A DNA stretch of 61,381 bases from Chromatiales bacterium (GCA_026984045.1 JALSSV010000043.1:1-61381), one strand, 5' to 3'; numbered from the stretch's first letter, positions 1 through 12,143 are shown. Notes: a model not told the origin generated them from the letters alone. Program-made: numbers and translations.

Positions 1-60
1 TGCGCCGCTCCTACAGGGGGGGCGCCGAGCAGGAGTCGCGGCGGGGGCGCCGCTCCTACG
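1..60. repeat. REP-like GC-rich repeat pair downstream of ileS
   Basis: Two copies of GCGCCGCTCCTAC (around 2-14 and 46-59) flank a GC-rich core; the second is preceded by TCGCGGCGGGG. The same unit recurs at 31351-31375 and as an inverted pair at 54059-54174, all in intergenic DNA, so it is a dispersed extragenic repeat. The 125 bases before the ileS stop hold no credible gene; lspA, which often follows ileS, is not visible. Confidence 0.55.
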
Positions 61-125
61 GGGGGGGTGCCGGTTACCGGCGCGGGCTTGGCTCTTTTCA
101 CTCGCCGCTTTCCTCTGCCGTCACG

Positions 126-2987
126 TCAGGCGTGTTGCCGGGTTTCGCCCGGGCCTTCCACGTTCTCGACGCAGCGGCCGCACAGTTCCGGGTGCTTCGG
201 GTTGGCGCCGACGTCGGGGCGGTGGTGCCAGCAGCGGATGCACTTGGGATGGGGCGAGGGGGCGACGGCGACCCAGATCTCGTCGTTGCTGGAGAGGGTG
301 TAGTGCTGGGCCTCCGGCGGCGGGGTGTCCACCAGGTACAGGCGGACGTCGGAGGTGATGAGCACGAAGCGCAGTTCGTCCCCCAGGGTTTCGAGCAGGT
401 CGAGGATTTCGCGGCCGCAGTGCAGATCCACTTCGGCGTCGAGGCTGGAGCCGATGCCGCCGGCCACCCGCAGGGCTTCCAGTTCCTTGTTCACTGCGTC
501 GCGCACTTCGATGATCCGGTCCCAGTCGGCCAGGGCCCGATCGGCCTGCCCGGCATCGGCGAACACCGTGGGCAGGTCGTGCCAGGTGTTGAGCAGCACC
601 GATTCGTTGCGCTTGCCGGGCAGGAACTGCCAGATGTCCTCGGCGGTGAAGCTGAGGATGGGCGCCAGCCAGCGCACCAGGGCCTCGGCCACGTGGTACA
701 GGGCGGTCTGGGCCGAGCGCCGGGCGCGGCTGTCGCGCTGGGTGGTGTACTGGCGATCCTTGATGATGTCCAGGTAGAAGCTGCCGAGTTCCACGGCGCA
801 GAAGTTGTGCAGCTCCTGGTAGATGACGTGGAACTCGTAGTCGGCATAGGCCAGGACGATCCGCTCCTGCAGGCGGCGGGTCTTCTCGAGGATCCAGCGA
901 TCCAGATCCAGCAGATCGGCGGGCGCCACGGCGTGCTTGCGGGGATCGAAGCCGTTGAGGTTGGCCAGCAGATAGCGGGCCGTGTTGCGGATCCGCCGGT
1001 AGGCGTCGGCGGTGCGCTTGAGGATCTCGTCGGAGACGGCCATCTCGGCCCGGTAGTCGGTGGCCGCCACCCACAGGCGCAGGATGTCGGCGCCCAGGCG
1101 ATCCACCACCTTCTGCGGCGCCACCACGTTGCCGCGGGACTTGGACATCTTCTGCCCCCTGGCGTCCACGGTGAAGCCGTGGGTGAGCACGGAGCGGTAG
1201 GGCGCGCGGTCGTACATGGCCACGGCGGTCAGCAGGGAGGACTGGAACCAACCCCGGTGCTGATCGGAACCTTCCAGGTAGAGGTTGGCCACCGGGTAGT
1301 GCGCCACGCCCTCGCGCCGGTGCAGCACCGCGTAGTGGCTGACGCCCGAATCGAACCACACGTCGAGGGTGTCGGTGATCTTGTCGTAGTCCGGCGCCTC
1401 GGGGCCCAGCAGTTCGGCCGGGTCCAGCTCGAACCAGGCATCCACGCCGCCCTGCTCGATCCGCTGCGCCACCTGTTCGACGAGTTCCGCGGTGCGCGGA
1501 TGCAGCTTGCCGGTTTCCTTGTGCACGAACAGGGGAATGGGCACGCCCCAGGTGCGCTGGCGGGAGATGCACCAGTCGGGCCGGTTCTCGAGCATGGCGC
1601 GGATCCGCGCCTCGCCCCACTCGGGCAGCCAGCGGGTGCGGCCGACCTCGCGCAGGGCGGCGTCGCGCAGCCCCTGCTGATCCATGCTGATGAACCACTG
1701 GGGAGTGGCACGGAAGATGATGGGCGTCTTGTGCCGCCAGCAGTGAGGATAGCTGTGGCGGATGCTCTCGGCATGCACGAGCTGGTTGCGGGCCTTGAGC
1801 ACGTCGATGATTTCGTCGTTGGCGGTGAACACGCTCATGCCGGCGAACAGGGGGGTGTCGGGCAGGAACCGGCCGTCGGGCCCCACCGGGTTGTCCACCT
1901 TGAGGCGGTAGCGGTTGCCCACCGTGAAGTCTTCCTGGCCGTGGCCGGGGGCGGTGTGCACGGCGCCGGTGCCGGCCTCGGTGGTGACGTGCTCGCCGAG
2001 GATGATCGGCACTTCCCGCTCGTAGAAGGGATGCTGTACTTTCAGGCCTTCCAGATCGGCGCCCTTGCAGTAGGCCACCACGTGGTAGTCCTGCACGTCC
2101 CAGCGGTTCATGGCATCGGCGAGGAGGGCTTCGGCCAGGATCAGGCGCTCGGGCACGTGATCGCCCACCCCGTCGCACTGCACCACGGCATATTCCAGGT
2201 TGGGATTGACGGCCACGGCCTGGTTGGCCGGCAGGGTCCAGGGGGTGGTGGTCCAGATCACCACCGAAACGGGGCCGTTGCCTTCATGGCCTTCCACGTG
2301 ATGGCAGCGGGCCATCAGGGCCTCTTCGTCGAGCACCGTGAAGCGCACGTCGATGGCGGGGGAAGTCTTGTCCTCGTATTCCACTTCGGCCTCGGCCAGG
2401 GCCGAGCCGCAGTCCACGCACCAGTGCACGGGCTTGGATCCCTTGTGCAGATGGCCCCGCTCGATGATCCGCCCCAGGGCCCGCACGATGTCGGCCTCGT
2501 AGTGGAAGTCCATGGTCAGGTAGGGCCGCTGCCAGTCGCCCAGCACGCCCAGGCGCAGGAAGTCCTGCTTCTGGGCCTCCACCTGGCTGGCGGCGTACTT
2601 GCGGCACTGGGCGCGGAACTCGGCCGGGGTGAGATCCACGCCCGGCTTGCCGAAGGTCTTCTCCACCTGCAGCTCGATGGGCAGGCCGTGGCAGTCCCAG
2701 CCGGGGATGTAGGGGGCATCGAACCCGCTCAGCCACTTGGACTTGACGATGAAGTCCTTGAGCACCTTGTTGACCGCATGGCCGATGTGGATCTCGCCGT
2801 TGGCGTAGGGCGGGCCGTCGTGCAGCTCGAACACCGGCCGCCCTTCCTTGCGGGCCAGCTTGCGCAGCTTTCCGTAGAGATCCAGCTTCGCCCAGCGGGC
2901 GAGGAACTCCGGCTCCCGCTTCGGCAGGTTGCCGCGCATGGGGAACTCGGTATGGGGAAGATTGAGGGTGTCTTTGTAGTCTGCCAC
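126..2987 (-). CDS. ileS: Isoleucyl-tRNA synthetase
   Basis: Charges tRNA-Ile with isoleucine in the cytoplasm (class Ia synthetase). At 953 residues it is full length. The HIGH motif is residues 67-70 after PPYANGEI, and KMSKS is residues 613-617. The C-terminal zinc site is C916, C919, C936 and C939. The start is GTG at 2987, preceded by AGGGA six bases upstream and matching the family N-terminus ([10 protein letters not shown]). It is the last visible gene of a murJ-ribF-ileS transcription unit, 31 bases after ribF; ribF-ileS is the usual gammaproteobacterial order. Confidence 0.98.
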   Translation of the reverse strand: MADYKDTLNLPHTEFPMRGNLPKREPEFLARWAKLDLYGKLRKLARKEGRPVFELHDGPPYANGEIHIGHAVNKVLKDFIVKSKWLSGFDAPYIPGWDCHGLPIELQVEKTFGKPGVDLTPAEFRAQCRKYAASQVEAQKQDFLRLGVLGDWQRPYLTMDFHYEADIVRALGRIIERGHLHKGSKPVHWCVDCGSALAEAEVEYEDKTSPAIDVRFTVLDEEALMARCHHVEGHEGNGPVSVVIWTTTPWTLPANQAVAVNPNLEYAVVQCDGVGDHVPERLILAEALLADAMNRWDVQDYHVVAYCKGADLEGLKVQHPFYEREVPIILGEHVTTEAGTGAVHTAPGHGQEDFTVGNRYRLKVDNPVGPDGRFLPDTPLFAGMSVFTANDEIIDVLKARNQLVHAESIRHSYPHCWRHKTPIIFRATPQWFISMDQQGLRDAALREVGRTRWLPEWGEARIRAMLENRPDWCISRQRTWGVPIPLFVHKETGKLHPRTAELVEQVAQRIEQGGVDAWFELDPAELLGPEAPDYDKITDTLDVWFDSGVSHYAVLHRREGVAHYPVANLYLEGSDQHRGWFQSSLLTAVAMYDRAPYRSVLTHGFTVDARGQKMSKSRGNVVAPQKVVDRLGADILRLWVAATDYRAEMAVSDEILKRTADAYRRIRNTARYLLANLNGFDPRKHAVAPADLLDLDRWILEKTRRLQERIVLAYADYEFHVIYQELHNFCAVELGSFYLDIIKDRQYTTQRDSRARRSAQTALYHVAEALVRWLAPILSFTAEDIWQFLPGKRNESVLLNTWHDLPTVFADAGQADRALADWDRIIEVRDAVNKELEALRVAGGIGSSLDAEVDLHCGREILDLLETLGDELRFVLITSDVRLYLVDTPPPEAQHYTLSSNDEIWVAVAPSPHPKCIRCWHHRPDVGANPKHPELCGRCVENVEGPGETRQHA

Positions 2988-3018
2988 GATGATCCCTTGG
3001 TTGTTCGTTCGTTGCGGT

Positions 3019-3951
3019 TCAGGCGGCCCGGGCGAACCAGGCGCGGGCGTCGGCCACGTCCCGTTCGATCTGCGCGACCAGGGCCTCGAGGGAATCGAAC
3101 TTCGCCTGATCCCGCAGCTTGTGCAGGAAACTCACCTGCAGATGACGGCCGTAGATCTGCCGGTCGAAATCGAAAATATACACCTCCAGCAGGGTGCGCG
3201 TGCCCTCCACCGTGGGCCGGTTGCCGAGGCTGGCCACGCCCTGCAGGGGTTCCTCGTCCAGGCCGTAAATCTCCACCACGAAGATCCCTTCCAGCGGCGT
3301 GGCCCGGCGATGCAGGAACAGGTTGGCGGTGGGGAAGCCCAGTTGCCGGCCCAGCTTCTCGCCATGGGCCACCCGGCCGCTCATGCGGTAGTCGCGTCCC
3401 AGCAGGCGACTGGCCTCGGCCATCTTACCCTGTTCCAGGGCCCGGCGGATGCGGGTGCTGCTGACCCGCTCGCCGTCCACGTGGAAGGTGTGCATGTGGG
3501 CCACCTGAAAACCGTGGGCCTGGCCGGCGGCCCGAAGGGTGCCGAAGTCCCCTTCCCGGCCCCGGCCGAAACGGAAATCGTCGCCCACCACCAGGTATTT
3601 CACGCCCAGCCCCTGGACCAGCACCCGCTGCACGAATTCCTCCGCCGGCATCCGGGCCAGCCGATCGTTGAAGGGCAGCACCAGCACCCGGCGCACGCCG
3701 TAGCGGCGCAGGGCCTCGAGCTTCTCGCGGAAGCGGGTCAGCCGCGGCGGGGCGCTGTCGGACGCGAAATACTCCCGGGGCTGGGGCTCGAAGGTAATCA
3801 CCACCGCCGGCAGACCGAGGGCATCCGCCTTCTCGTTGAGCTGGCCGAGCACCGCCTGGTGGCCGAGATGCACGCCGTCGAAATTGCCGATGGTGGCCAC
3901 GCAGCCGTGATGCTCGGGGCGCAGGTTGTGCAGGCCGCGGATCAGTTCCAT
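3019..3951 (-). CDS. ribF: Bifunctional riboflavin kinase / FMN adenylyltransferase
   Basis: Makes FMN from riboflavin and FAD from FMN. The 310-residue protein has the N-terminal FAD-synthetase fold with [10 protein letters not shown] at residues 22-31, and the C-terminal flavokinase domain with the LGFPTAN signature just past residue 200. Length is normal for the family. It lies 31 bases downstream of murJ and 31 bases upstream of ileS on the same strand, so the three are probably co-transcribed. Confidence 0.97.
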   Translation of the reverse strand: MELIRGLHNLRPEHHGCVATIGNFDGVHLGHQAVLGQLNEKADALGLPAVVITFEPQPREYFASDSAPPRLTRFREKLEALRRYGVRRVLVLPFNDRLARMPAEEFVQRVLVQGLGVKYLVVGDDFRFGRGREGDFGTLRAAGQAHGFQVAHMHTFHVDGERVSSTRIRRALEQGKMAEASRLLGRDYRMSGRVAHGEKLGRQLGFPTANLFLHRRATPLEGIFVVEIYGLDEEPLQGVASLGNRPTVEGTRTLLEVYIFDFDRQIYGRHLQVSFLHKLRDQAKFDSLEALVAQIERDVADARAWFARAA

Positions 3952-3982
3952 GGGTTTGTCGGAGGCGAAAAACGACAGTATA

Positions 3983-5536
3983 TCAGGAAGGCCGGGCGAA
4001 GCGCCGCCAGCGCCAGCCCAGCAGCACCAGCAGGCCGAAGTAACTGCTCACCCCCGCGGCCACCTCTCCGGCCAGGCGAGCGGCCCGCTCGAGGATGCCG
4101 GCGGCCAGCCACGATTCGATGCCGCCGGCCAGCCACCACAGCAGCAGGCCCATGCCCAGGGCCGCAAGGATCACCCGGGCCAGCAGCGCGCCCCAGCCCG
4201 GGGCGGGCCGGTAGATGCCGCTGCGCCGCAGCCCCCGCCACAGCAGCAGGGCATTGACGAAGGACGACAGGGCCGTGGCGATGGCCAGCCCCATGTGGGG
4301 GCCGGGAAAGTCGATGGCCAGAAGCAGCAGCACCGCCAGGACGTTGAAGATCATGTTGGCGGCCATGGCCACCAGCGAGATGCGCACCGGCGTCTTCGTA
4401 TCCTGGCGGGCGAAATAACCGGGCACCAGCACCTTCACCAGCATGAAACCGAGCAGGCCGAAAGCGTAGGCGAACAGGCTGTAACCGGCCATGCTCACGT
4501 CCGTGGGGGTGAAGGCGCCGCGATAGAACAGGGTCGCCAGCAGGGGGCCGGCCAGCACCCCGAGGGCCACCGCCGCCGGCAGGCCGATAATCACCACCCA
4601 GCGCACCGCCCAGTCGAGCATGCGGGTGAAGGCCTCGGGGCGGGTGCGGGCATGCTGCTCGGAGAGCCCCGGCAGGATCACCGTGGCCAGGGCGATGCCG
4701 AACACGCCGAGGGGAAACTCCATCAGCCGATCCGAATAGTACAGCCAGGAGATGCTGCCCTCGGCCAGGAAGGAGGCGATGACGATGTCGAACAGCAGAT
4801 TGATCTGCATGGCCGAGGAGCCGAGGATCCCCGGCAGCATCAGCCGGCCGATGCGCCGCACGCCCGGATCGCGAAAGCCCCAGCGGGGCCAGCGCAGCAG
4901 CCCCAGGCGGGCCACGAAGGGCAACTGGAAGGCGAGCTGCGCCACGCCGGCGATGAACACCCCCCAGGCCAGGGCCATCACCGGCCGTTCCAGATGGGGC
5001 GAGAGCCACAGGGCGCAGCCGATGAGGCTCAGGTTGAGCAGCACCGGGGTGAAGGCCGGCACCGCGAACCGGCCCCAGGTGTTGAGGATGCCGCCGGCCA
5101 GGGCGGTGAGGGAGATGAACAGAATGTAGGGAAAGGTGATGCGCAGCATGTCGCTGGTCAGGGCGATCTTCTCCGGCTCGCCGATGTAGCCCCAGGCGAT
5201 GAGCATCACGAACGCCGGCGTGGCCACCACCACCAGCAGCGTGAGACAAAACAGGACGGTGGCCAGGGTGCCGGCCACCCGCGCCACCAGCGCGGCGGTG
5301 GCCTCGGGATCGCCCTTGACCTTGTACTCGGCCAGCACCGGCACGAAGGCCTGGGAGAAGGCCCCCTCGGCGAACAGCCGGCGCAGGAAGTTGGGCAGCT
5401 TGAAGGCGATGAAGAAGGCATCGGTCCCCGCGCCCACCGGAAACACCCAGGCGAAGACCATGTCGCGGACCAGGCCGAAGACCCGCGACACCAGGGTCAT
5501 GCCGCTGACCACGGCGGTGGATCTCAAAAGGCCCAT
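3983..5536 (-). CDS. murJ: Lipid II flippase MurJ
   Basis: Polytopic inner-membrane flippase that moves the peptidoglycan precursor lipid II to the periplasm. The protein is hydrophobic throughout, with the MurJ/MviN N-terminus (RSTAVVSGMTLVSRVFGLVRD) and about 14 predicted membrane segments over 517 residues, the family's length. ATG at 5536 is chosen because GAGGCGAGG lies just upstream; an in-frame TTG at 5554 would add six residues. It heads the murJ-ribF-ileS unit and is divergent from rpsT. Confidence 0.96.
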   Translation of the reverse strand: MGLLRSTAVVSGMTLVSRVFGLVRDMVFAWVFPVGAGTDAFFIAFKLPNFLRRLFAEGAFSQAFVPVLAEYKVKGDPEATAALVARVAGTLATVLFCLTLLVVVATPAFVMLIAWGYIGEPEKIALTSDMLRITFPYILFISLTALAGGILNTWGRFAVPAFTPVLLNLSLIGCALWLSPHLERPVMALAWGVFIAGVAQLAFQLPFVARLGLLRWPRWGFRDPGVRRIGRLMLPGILGSSAMQINLLFDIVIASFLAEGSISWLYYSDRLMEFPLGVFGIALATVILPGLSEQHARTRPEAFTRMLDWAVRWVVIIGLPAAVALGVLAGPLLATLFYRGAFTPTDVSMAGYSLFAYAFGLLGFMLVKVLVPGYFARQDTKTPVRISLVAMAANMIFNVLAVLLLLAIDFPGPHMGLAIATALSSFVNALLLWRGLRRSGIYRPAPGWGALLARVILAALGMGLLLWWLAGGIESWLAAGILERAARLAGEVAAGVSSYFGLLVLLGWRWRRFARPS

Positions 5537-5599
5537 CCGGCCCTCGCCTCGCAAGTTGCAAGCATTTGTTTTTGTTCGATTATTGCCCGGAAAAGGCGC

Positions 5600-5608
5600 A
5601 GCATAGCA
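5600..5608 (-). promoter_or_regulatory. Possible extended -10 promoter for murJ
   Basis: On the minus strand the bases read TGCTATGCT, an extended -10 (TG-N-TATGCT), about 64 bases upstream of the murJ ATG. No good -35 is seen, which is common for extended -10 promoters. Confidence 0.35.
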
Positions 5609-5645
5609 CGAGCCGCCAGGCCCCGCGCGAAAACCGCTCTGGATA

Positions 5646-5674
5646 TTGACAAACGGGCCGGAAAGCCTGATTAT
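5646..5674 (+). promoter_or_regulatory. Sigma-70 promoter of rpsT
   Basis: TTGACA at 5646-5651 is a perfect -35, followed after 17 bases by GATTAT at 5669-5674 (four of six -10 matches). Transcription would start near 5681, leaving a leader of about 32 bases. Confidence 0.65.
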
Positions 5675-5712
5675 ACGCGGCTTTCCGAATCCACGCCGTC
5701 AGGAGAAACGAC

Positions 5713-5976
5713 TTGGCCAACTCAGCTCAATCCCGCAAGCGCGCCCGCCAGGCGGAACGGCACCGCCAGCGCAACGCCAGCTACCGCTCCATGTTCCGCA
5801 CCTTCATCAAGAAGGTGATCGCCGCCATCAACGAAGGCGACAGGGAAAAGGCGCAGAGCGCGTATCAGCAGGCCGTCTCCATCATCGACAAGACGGCCAA
5901 CAAGGGCCTGATCCACAAGAACAAGGCCGCCCGTCACAAGAGCCGCCTCAACGCCCGCATCCGCGCGATGCAGTAA
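5713..5976 (+). CDS. rpsT: 30S ribosomal protein S20
   Basis: Primary binder of 16S rRNA in the small subunit. The 87-residue, highly basic protein begins [12 protein letters not shown] and ends with the typical KSRLNARI motif. The start is TTG at 5713 with AGGAGA at 5701-5706. A UUG start is also used by E. coli rpsT, where it takes part in translational control, so the weak start is probably real. It is monocistronic: its own promoter lies upstream and a strong terminator follows at 6001. Confidence 0.97.
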   Translation: MANSAQSRKRARQAERHRQRNASYRSMFRTFIKKVIAAINEGDREKAQSAYQQAVSIIDKTANKGLIHKNKAARHKSRLNARIRAMQ

Positions 5977-6000
5977 GGGCGCGCTTCGCGACCAGACCGA

Positions 6001-6027
6001 AAAGCCGGCCCCTGGGCCGGCTTTTTT
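6001..6027 (+). terminator. Rho-independent terminator of rpsT
   Basis: AAAGCCGGCCC pairs with GGGCCGGCTTT across a very short loop and runs into TTTTTT at 6022-6027, 25 bases after the rpsT stop. Confidence 0.9.
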
Positions 6028-6050
6028 GTGGCGCCTCTGCTTGACCAACC

Positions 6051-6258
6051 ATGGTGGAAAAAACGCAGAGGTCTGGATGGAAGAATGACCAGCATCGGAA
6101 GAGATTCGACAACCCGAAGGCCACAAAATCGCTATTGATGATTAATCCGCAGGACCAAATCCCGCGCGGCAAAATCGCTGAAGCCGCATATTTTTCCTTT
6201 ATGCCCTTTTTTCTCTGCGGACTCTGCGTCTCTGCGCCCTCTGCGTTCCCTTCCACCA
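6051..6258. repeat. CGCAGAG-type inverted-repeat element, copy 1
   Basis: The left end (TGGTGGAAAAAACGCAGAGG) and the reverse complement of the right end (TGGTGGAAGGGAACGCAGAGG) match closely, with extra CGCAGAG-like units inside the right arm. The roughly 140-base interior is AT-richer than its surroundings and has no gene. It fills the gap between the convergent rpsT and proB genes. Related elements lie at 56891, 57421 and 59454. Confidence 0.7.
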
Positions 6259-6273
6259 CCTTCTGAAAAAACC

Positions 6274-7398
6274 TCAGAACACCACCATGTCATCCCGGTG
6301 GATGAGTTCCGGTTCGGCCACGTAGCCGAGGATTTCCTCGATCCGGCCGCTGGGCTGGCCGAGGATCTGGCGGACTTCGTCGGCGTTGTAGTTGACCAGG
6401 CCGCGGGCGATTTCGTGGCCGGCTTCGTCCACGCAGGCGACCACTTCGCCGCGGCGGAATTCGCCCGCCACGGCCTTCACGCCCACCGGCAGGAGGCTTC
6501 TGCCCTGCTCCCGTAGAGCCCGTACGGCGCCGGGATCACAGGTGAGCCGGCCCTTGAGTTGCAGGTGGCCGGCCAGCCACTGCTTGTGGGCGGCGATGGG
6601 GGCCTGGTTGGCCCTGAGCAGGGTGCCCAGTTCCTCGCCCCGGCGCAGACGCCGCAGCACGTCGGCCTCGCGGCCGGGGGCGATGAGGGTGCAGGTGCCG
6701 GAGCGGGCGGCCAGGCGCGCGGCACGGATCTTGGTGGCCATGCCCCCCCGGCCCAGGGCGCCGCCGCGGGCCGCGGCCATGGCATCCAGTTCGCGATCGG
6801 CGGCGTTGGCTTCCGGGATCAGGCGGGCCTTCGGATCCTGACGGGGATCGCGTTCGTAGAGCCCGGCCTGATCGGTGAGCAGGATCAGGTGATCGGCCTC
6901 CACCAGGTTGGCGGCCAGGGCGGCCAGGGTGTCGTTGTCGCCGAAGCGGATCTCGTCGGTAACCACCGTGTCGTTCTCGTTGATCACCGGCACCACGCCC
7001 AGCTCGAGGAGGCTGCGCACGGTGCTGCGGGCGTTCAGGTAGCGCTGGCGATCGGAGAGATCCTCATGGGTGAGGAGGATCTGGGCGGTGTGCAGGCCGT
7101 GCCGGCCGAAGGCCGACTCCCAGGCCTCCACCAGCCCCATCTGCCCCACCGCGGCGGCCGCTTGGAGCTGGTGCAGCGCATGGGGCCGTTGCGTCCAGCC
7201 GAGTCGGGCCATGCCCTCGGCCACCGCGCCCGAGGAGACCAGCAACAGTTCCATGCCCTCCTCCCGCAAACGGGCCATCTGCGCCACCCAGGCGGCGATG
7301 GCGTCGCGGTCGAGCCCCACCCCGTCGTTGGTCAACAGGGCGCTGCCGATCTTCACGACCCAGCGTCTGGCGGTGGTGAGGCGTTGGCGTTTGCTCAT
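6274..7398 (-). CDS. proB: Glutamate 5-kinase
   Basis: First step of proline synthesis: ATP-dependent phosphorylation of glutamate. The 374-residue protein has the amino-acid-kinase fold ([13 protein letters not shown] near the N-terminus, NENDTV in the substrate site) and a C-terminal PUA domain from about residue 280. ATG at 7398 lies 11 bases after the hicA stop. obgE-proB is a common pairing; here a hicBA module separates the two, so proB probably depends on the same message. Confidence 0.97.
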   Translation of the reverse strand: MSKRQRLTTARRWVVKIGSALLTNDGVGLDRDAIAAWVAQMARLREEGMELLLVSSGAVAEGMARLGWTQRPHALHQLQAAAAVGQMGLVEAWESAFGRHGLHTAQILLTHEDLSDRQRYLNARSTVRSLLELGVVPVINENDTVVTDEIRFGDNDTLAALAANLVEADHLILLTDQAGLYERDPRQDPKARLIPEANAADRELDAMAAARGGALGRGGMATKIRAARLAARSGTCTLIAPGREADVLRRLRRGEELGTLLRANQAPIAAHKQWLAGHLQLKGRLTCDPGAVRALREQGRSLLPVGVKAVAGEFRRGEVVACVDEAGHEIARGLVNYNADEVRQILGQPSGRIEEILGYVAEPELIHRDDMVVF

Positions 7399-7409
7399 TG
7401 CGGATGAGG

Positions 7410-7620
7410 CTATTCAAACTCGGAACGGGGCAACCCCGATTGGCGGATGATGGACAGTAACGTGCCGGTTCGCAGCTCGGCATGATCGGGAACCGGCACG
7501 GTGATCGTGGTATCCGGCAATTTCTTCTGCATGACCACATGGCTGCCTCGGCGGCGGACTTCTCGAAAACCGTGTTTCTCCAGAATCCGGCAGACCGCCT
7601 TTCCGGAGAGCACACCGAGC

Positions 7621-7628
<8 letters not shown>
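7410..7628 (-). CDS. hicA: HicA-family mRNA interferase toxin
   Basis: Small dsRBD-fold ribonuclease toxin of a type II system. The 72-residue product reads [16 protein letters not shown], then GSHVVMQ with the catalytic His, then VPVPDHAEL and [10 protein letters not shown], all HicA hallmarks. The start is TTG at 7628: GGAGG sits six bases upstream, inside the end of hicB, and the HicA domain begins at once. It overlaps hicB by eight bases, so translation is probably coupled. A GTG at 7613 is a weaker alternative. Confidence 0.88.
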
Positions 7629-9279
<1,651 letters not shown>

Positions 9280-9306
9280 GAGACTGTACCCTCTGTGCCG
9301 GGACGA

Positions 9307-9618
9307 TCAGGCGTTGATCGCCGTGATTTCCAGTTCGGTGTAGGCCTGACGGTGGCCCTGGACCTTCTGATGGTGCTTGCGGCGGCGGAACTTGATGATT
9401 CGGATCTTCCTGCCGCGGCCGTGGGCCTTGACGGTGGCGGTGACCTTGCCGCCCTCCACGTAGGGCTGGCCGATCCTGATGTCCTCGCCGTCGGCGATCA
9501 TCAGCACCTTGTCCAGATCCAGGGAGGCGCCCTCCTCGGCGTCGAGCTTCTCGACCCGGATGCGCTGGCCGGGCTCCACCCGGTACTGCTTGCCGCCTGT
9601 TTCGATAACCGCGTACAT
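9307..9618 (-). CDS. rplU: 50S ribosomal protein L21
   Basis: Binds 23S rRNA. The 103 residues begin [14 protein letters not shown] and end with the basic [15 protein letters not shown] segment followed by ITAINA. ATG at 9618 gives the family N-terminus; the frame is open further upstream but runs through the promoter and adds unrelated sequence. First gene of rplU-rpmA. Confidence 0.98.
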   Translation of the reverse strand: MYAVIETGGKQYRVEPGQRIRVEKLDAEEGASLDLDKVLMIADGEDIRIGQPYVEGGKVTATVKAHGRGRKIRIIKFRRRKHHQKVQGHRQAYTELEITAINA

Positions 9619-9688
9619 GTTCTGTGTTCTCCGAGATTCGGGTCGCCGGCACGGCCGACGAACCTGCTGATAGCGTGAAAGGCCGGCA

Positions 9689-9717
9689 ATTTTAGCCGCT
9701 CGGACGCCCCCAGTCAA
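9689..9717 (-). promoter_or_regulatory. Sigma-70 promoter of rplU-rpmA
   Basis: Minus strand: TTGACT (9717-9712), 17 bases, TAAAAT (9694-9689), five of six matches in each box. The start would be near 9682, with a leader of about 63 bases. Confidence 0.8.
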
Positions 9718-9758
9718 AGGCTTTTTGACGCAAATCAGGGGGTTCGGCCGGCCTTTTC

Positions 9759-9788
9759 TTGACAGGCGGCCCGCCGCGCCCCTAGCAT
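9759..9788 (+). promoter_or_regulatory. Sigma-70 promoter of ispB
   Basis: TTGACA at 9759-9764, 18 bases, then TAGCAT at 9783-9788. It is back-to-back with the rplU promoter, 42 bases away. Confidence 0.6.
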
Positions 9789-9821
9789 TCACAGCCCTTT
9801 GCCGGAGCCGTCCCCCGCCCC

Positions 9822-10790
9822 ATGACCGCCGACGAGATCTACAGCCTCATCCAGCCCGACATGGACCGGGTCAATGCCCGCATCCAGGAGAAGCTGCACT
9901 CGGAGGTGGTGCTGATCAACCAGATCGGGGCCTACATCGTCAACAGCGGCGGCAAGCGCCTGCGGCCCATCATTCACCTAATCAGCGCCCGGGCCTTCGA
10001 CTACGACGGGGACCGGCACATCGACCTGGCCGCCATCGTCGAGTTCATCCACACCGCCACCCTGCTCCACGACGACGTGGTAGACGCCTCCGAGCTGCGC
10101 CGGGGCGAGGCCACCGCCAACCACCTGTGGGGCAACGAGGCCAGCGTGCTGGTGGGGGATTTCCTCTATTCCCGGGCTTTCCAGATGATGGTGGACATCG
10201 GCAGCATGAAGGTCATGGACATCCTCGCCGACGCTACCAACACCATCGCCGAGGGCGAGGTGCTGCAACTGCTCAACTGCCACGATCCGGACACCACCGA
10301 GGCACGCTACCTGGAGGTGATCCACAACAAGACCGCCAAGCTGTTCGAGTCGGCGGCCCGGCTGGGCGCGGTGATCAGCGGCCGTGGCGAGGCGGAAGAA
10401 GCGGCCATGACCGCCTACGGCATGCACCTGGGCTGCGCCTTCCAGCTCATCGACGACGTGCTCGACTACACCGCCGAGAGCAGCGAACTGGGCAAGAACG
10501 TGGGCGACGATCTGGCCGAGGGCAAGCCCACCCTGCCGCTGATCCACGCCATGCGCGAGGGCAGCCCCGCGCAGCGGGATCTGATCCGCGGGGCCATCGA
10601 GGAAGGCGGGCTGGAGCGGATCGACGAGATCCTCGCGGCCATTGAATCCACGGGAGCCATCGACTACACTGCGCGCTGCGCGCGGGCAGAGGCGGATCAG
10701 GCCATCGAGGCCATCGCCGATCTGCCCGGTTCCCGGTACCGGGACGCGCTCATCGGTCTGGCCCGCTTCGCGGTGGACCGCAGTTACTGA
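9822..10790 (+). CDS. ispB: Polyprenyl (octaprenyl) diphosphate synthase
   Basis: Builds the isoprenoid side chain of quinones from IPP and an allylic primer. The 322-residue protein has both aspartate-rich motifs: DDVVD at residues 84-88, followed by ASELRRG, and DDVLD at residues 211-215. GGKRLRP at 43-49 is also standard. Divergent from rplU, as in E. coli and many relatives. Chain length cannot be fixed from motifs alone. Confidence 0.95.
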   Translation: MTADEIYSLIQPDMDRVNARIQEKLHSEVVLINQIGAYIVNSGGKRLRPIIHLISARAFDYDGDRHIDLAAIVEFIHTATLLHDDVVDASELRRGEATANHLWGNEASVLVGDFLYSRAFQMMVDIGSMKVMDILADATNTIAEGEVLQLLNCHDPDTTEARYLEVIHNKTAKLFESAARLGAVISGRGEAEEAAMTAYGMHLGCAFQLIDDVLDYTAESSELGKNVGDDLAEGKPTLPLIHAMREGSPAQRDLIRGAIEEGGLERIDEILAAIESTGAIDYTARCARAEADQAIEAIADLPGSRYRDALIGLARFAVDRSY

Positions 10791-10857
10791 CACCTCATTC
10801 CCGCCCGGAACCGCCCCCCTCCCGCCAGGGCCGATTCCACCACGGGCAAACCGATTT

Positions 10858-10934
10858 CGGCGTGTAGCGCAGTCTGGTAGCGCACTTCCTTCGGGAGGAA
10901 GGGGTCGGGGGTTCGAATCCCTCCACGCCGACCA
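10858..10934 (+). tRNA. tRNA-Pro (anticodon CGG)
   Basis: A 77-base cloverleaf with encoded CCA. The acceptor arm CGGCGTG pairs with CACGCCG; the C1-G72 pair is typical of bacterial tRNA-Pro. The anticodon stem CTTCC/GGAAG encloses TTCGGGA, anticodon CGG, reading CCG. The T arm carries GGTTCGAATCC. Confidence 0.97.
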
Positions 10935-10974
10935 AATTGAAAGGCAGAGGAAAGCCCCTAGTATCTTGCCTCTT

Positions 10975-12048
10975 TTATCCCTGTTCCAGCAGGTTGCGCA
11001 GGTCGATGACGGCGGCGTTGGCGCGGGAGATGTAGGAGGCCATCACCAGGGAGTGGTTGGCGACGAAGCCGAAGCCGCTGCCGTTGAGGATCACCGGGCT
11101 CCAGACGGTCTGCTGGGTGCCTTCCAGTTCGCGGATGATCTGGCGCAGGCTGGCGTGGGCGTTCTTCTTGGTCAGTACGCCGTCGAAGTCCCTTTCCACC
11201 GCCTGCATGAGATGAATCAGGGCCCAGGTGGCGCCGCGGGCCTCGTAGAACACGTCGTCGATCTGCAACCAGGGGGTGCGCACCACCTGGCGTCCGGCGG
11301 TGCGGGTGGACTGGGTGGCGGCCGGATCGCCGGCCAGATCCGTGTTCTCCCGCAACTGGCCGACACTGGCCGAGAGACGCTGGGAGAGGGAACCGAGACG
11401 CTTCTCCACCAGAACCAGCCATTCGCGCAGGTTGTCGGCGCGGGCATAGAACTGGGCATTGGGCTGCTGCGGATCGCTCAGGCGCTGCAGATAGCTGCGC
11501 AGGGCCTCGATGCCCTTGCGGTATTCCCGCTCGGTGGGCGGAAACAGCCAGGACTCGGTATCGAAGTTGAACTTGGGCTCGGCGACGATGAGATCCTTGT
11601 CTTCGATGGACTGGGACTGGGAACGGCTGAAATCGTTGCGCAGAACCCGGGCCATGTCGCGCAACTGGACGATCACCCCGAATTCCCAGTTGGGCATGTT
11701 GTCGAGCAGCACGCCGGGCGGGAACACGTCGTTGCTCAGATAGCCGCCGGGCTTGTCGAGCAGCACCTCGGCCTCGTGGATGGCGGTGGCTACCGTGTAC
11801 ACGCCGGTCACCAGGCGCTGCTCATCGCCCCCGACCGCCTGGCGGGCCACCGTGGCCACGTCGAACAGATCCGGCTCCCGGCTCCAGTACCAGCCGAGGA
11901 CCAGGTTGAGGATCAGCAGCGTCAGCAGCACGACGCCGGCGCTCCACCAAAGCCCCCTCTCCTTCCAGTTGCGGGGATGGTAGAGCGCCAGCAACTGCCG
12001 TCCCAGGCGCTGCAGCCGGCTGCCGCGGCGTGATTCGTTTGCGTCCAT
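10975..12048 (-). CDS. DUF2333 family membrane protein
   Basis: A conserved gammaproteobacterial protein of unknown function. The 357-residue product has a basic cytoplasmic N-terminus, one membrane segment ([22 protein letters not shown]), then a soluble region of about 300 residues presumably in the periplasm. ATG at 12048 is preferred because GAGGAG lies about 12 bases upstream; an in-frame ATG at 12090 would add 14 charged residues. It is convergent with ispB/tRNA-Pro and divergent from the M48 protease. Confidence 0.8.
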   Translation of the reverse strand: MDANESRRGSRLQRLGRQLLALYHPRNWKERGLWWSAGVVLLTLLILNLVLGWYWSREPDLFDVATVARQAVGGDEQRLVTGVYTVATAIHEAEVLLDKPGGYLSNDVFPPGVLLDNMPNWEFGVIVQLRDMARVLRNDFSRSQSQSIEDKDLIVAEPKFNFDTESWLFPPTEREYRKGIEALRSYLQRLSDPQQPNAQFYARADNLREWLVLVEKRLGSLSQRLSASVGQLRENTDLAGDPAATQSTRTAGRQVVRTPWLQIDDVFYEARGATWALIHLMQAVERDFDGVLTKKNAHASLRQIIRELEGTQQTVWSPVILNGSGFGFVANHSLVMASYISRANAAVIDLRNLLEQG

Positions 12049-12109
12049 TGGCTTGCGTCTCTCCTCTCGTGTCTGCCCAGTGTACTCCATTCGCCGCGGG
12101 CGGATCGGC

Positions 12110-12137
12110 TGGCACTTCCCCGCGGGGCGGGTATACT
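12110..12137 (+). promoter_or_regulatory. Promoter giving a probable leaderless M48 mRNA
   Basis: TGGCAC (12110-12115), 16 bases, TATACT (12132-12137). Only six bases separate the -10 from the ATG at 12144, so the transcript should begin at or within a base or two of the start codon. Confidence 0.45.
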
Positions 12138-12143
12138 TTGGCC

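Noticed and set aside
132-3464. A 1110-residue open frame on the plus strand opposite ileS and ribF
   Set aside because: Its codons mirror real genes with HIGH, KMSKS and FAD-synthetase motifs on the minus strand; it shows no domain and Pro/Gly/His-rich shadow composition usual for GC-rich DNA.
10934-10975. tRNA-Pro as an integration site
   Set aside because: No integrase or duplicated tRNA 3' end is visible in the downstream sequence.
12110-12125. TGGCAC before the M48 gene considered as a sigma-54 -24 box
   Set aside because: No GC doublet at -12 at the right distance, while a good TATACT -10 is present.
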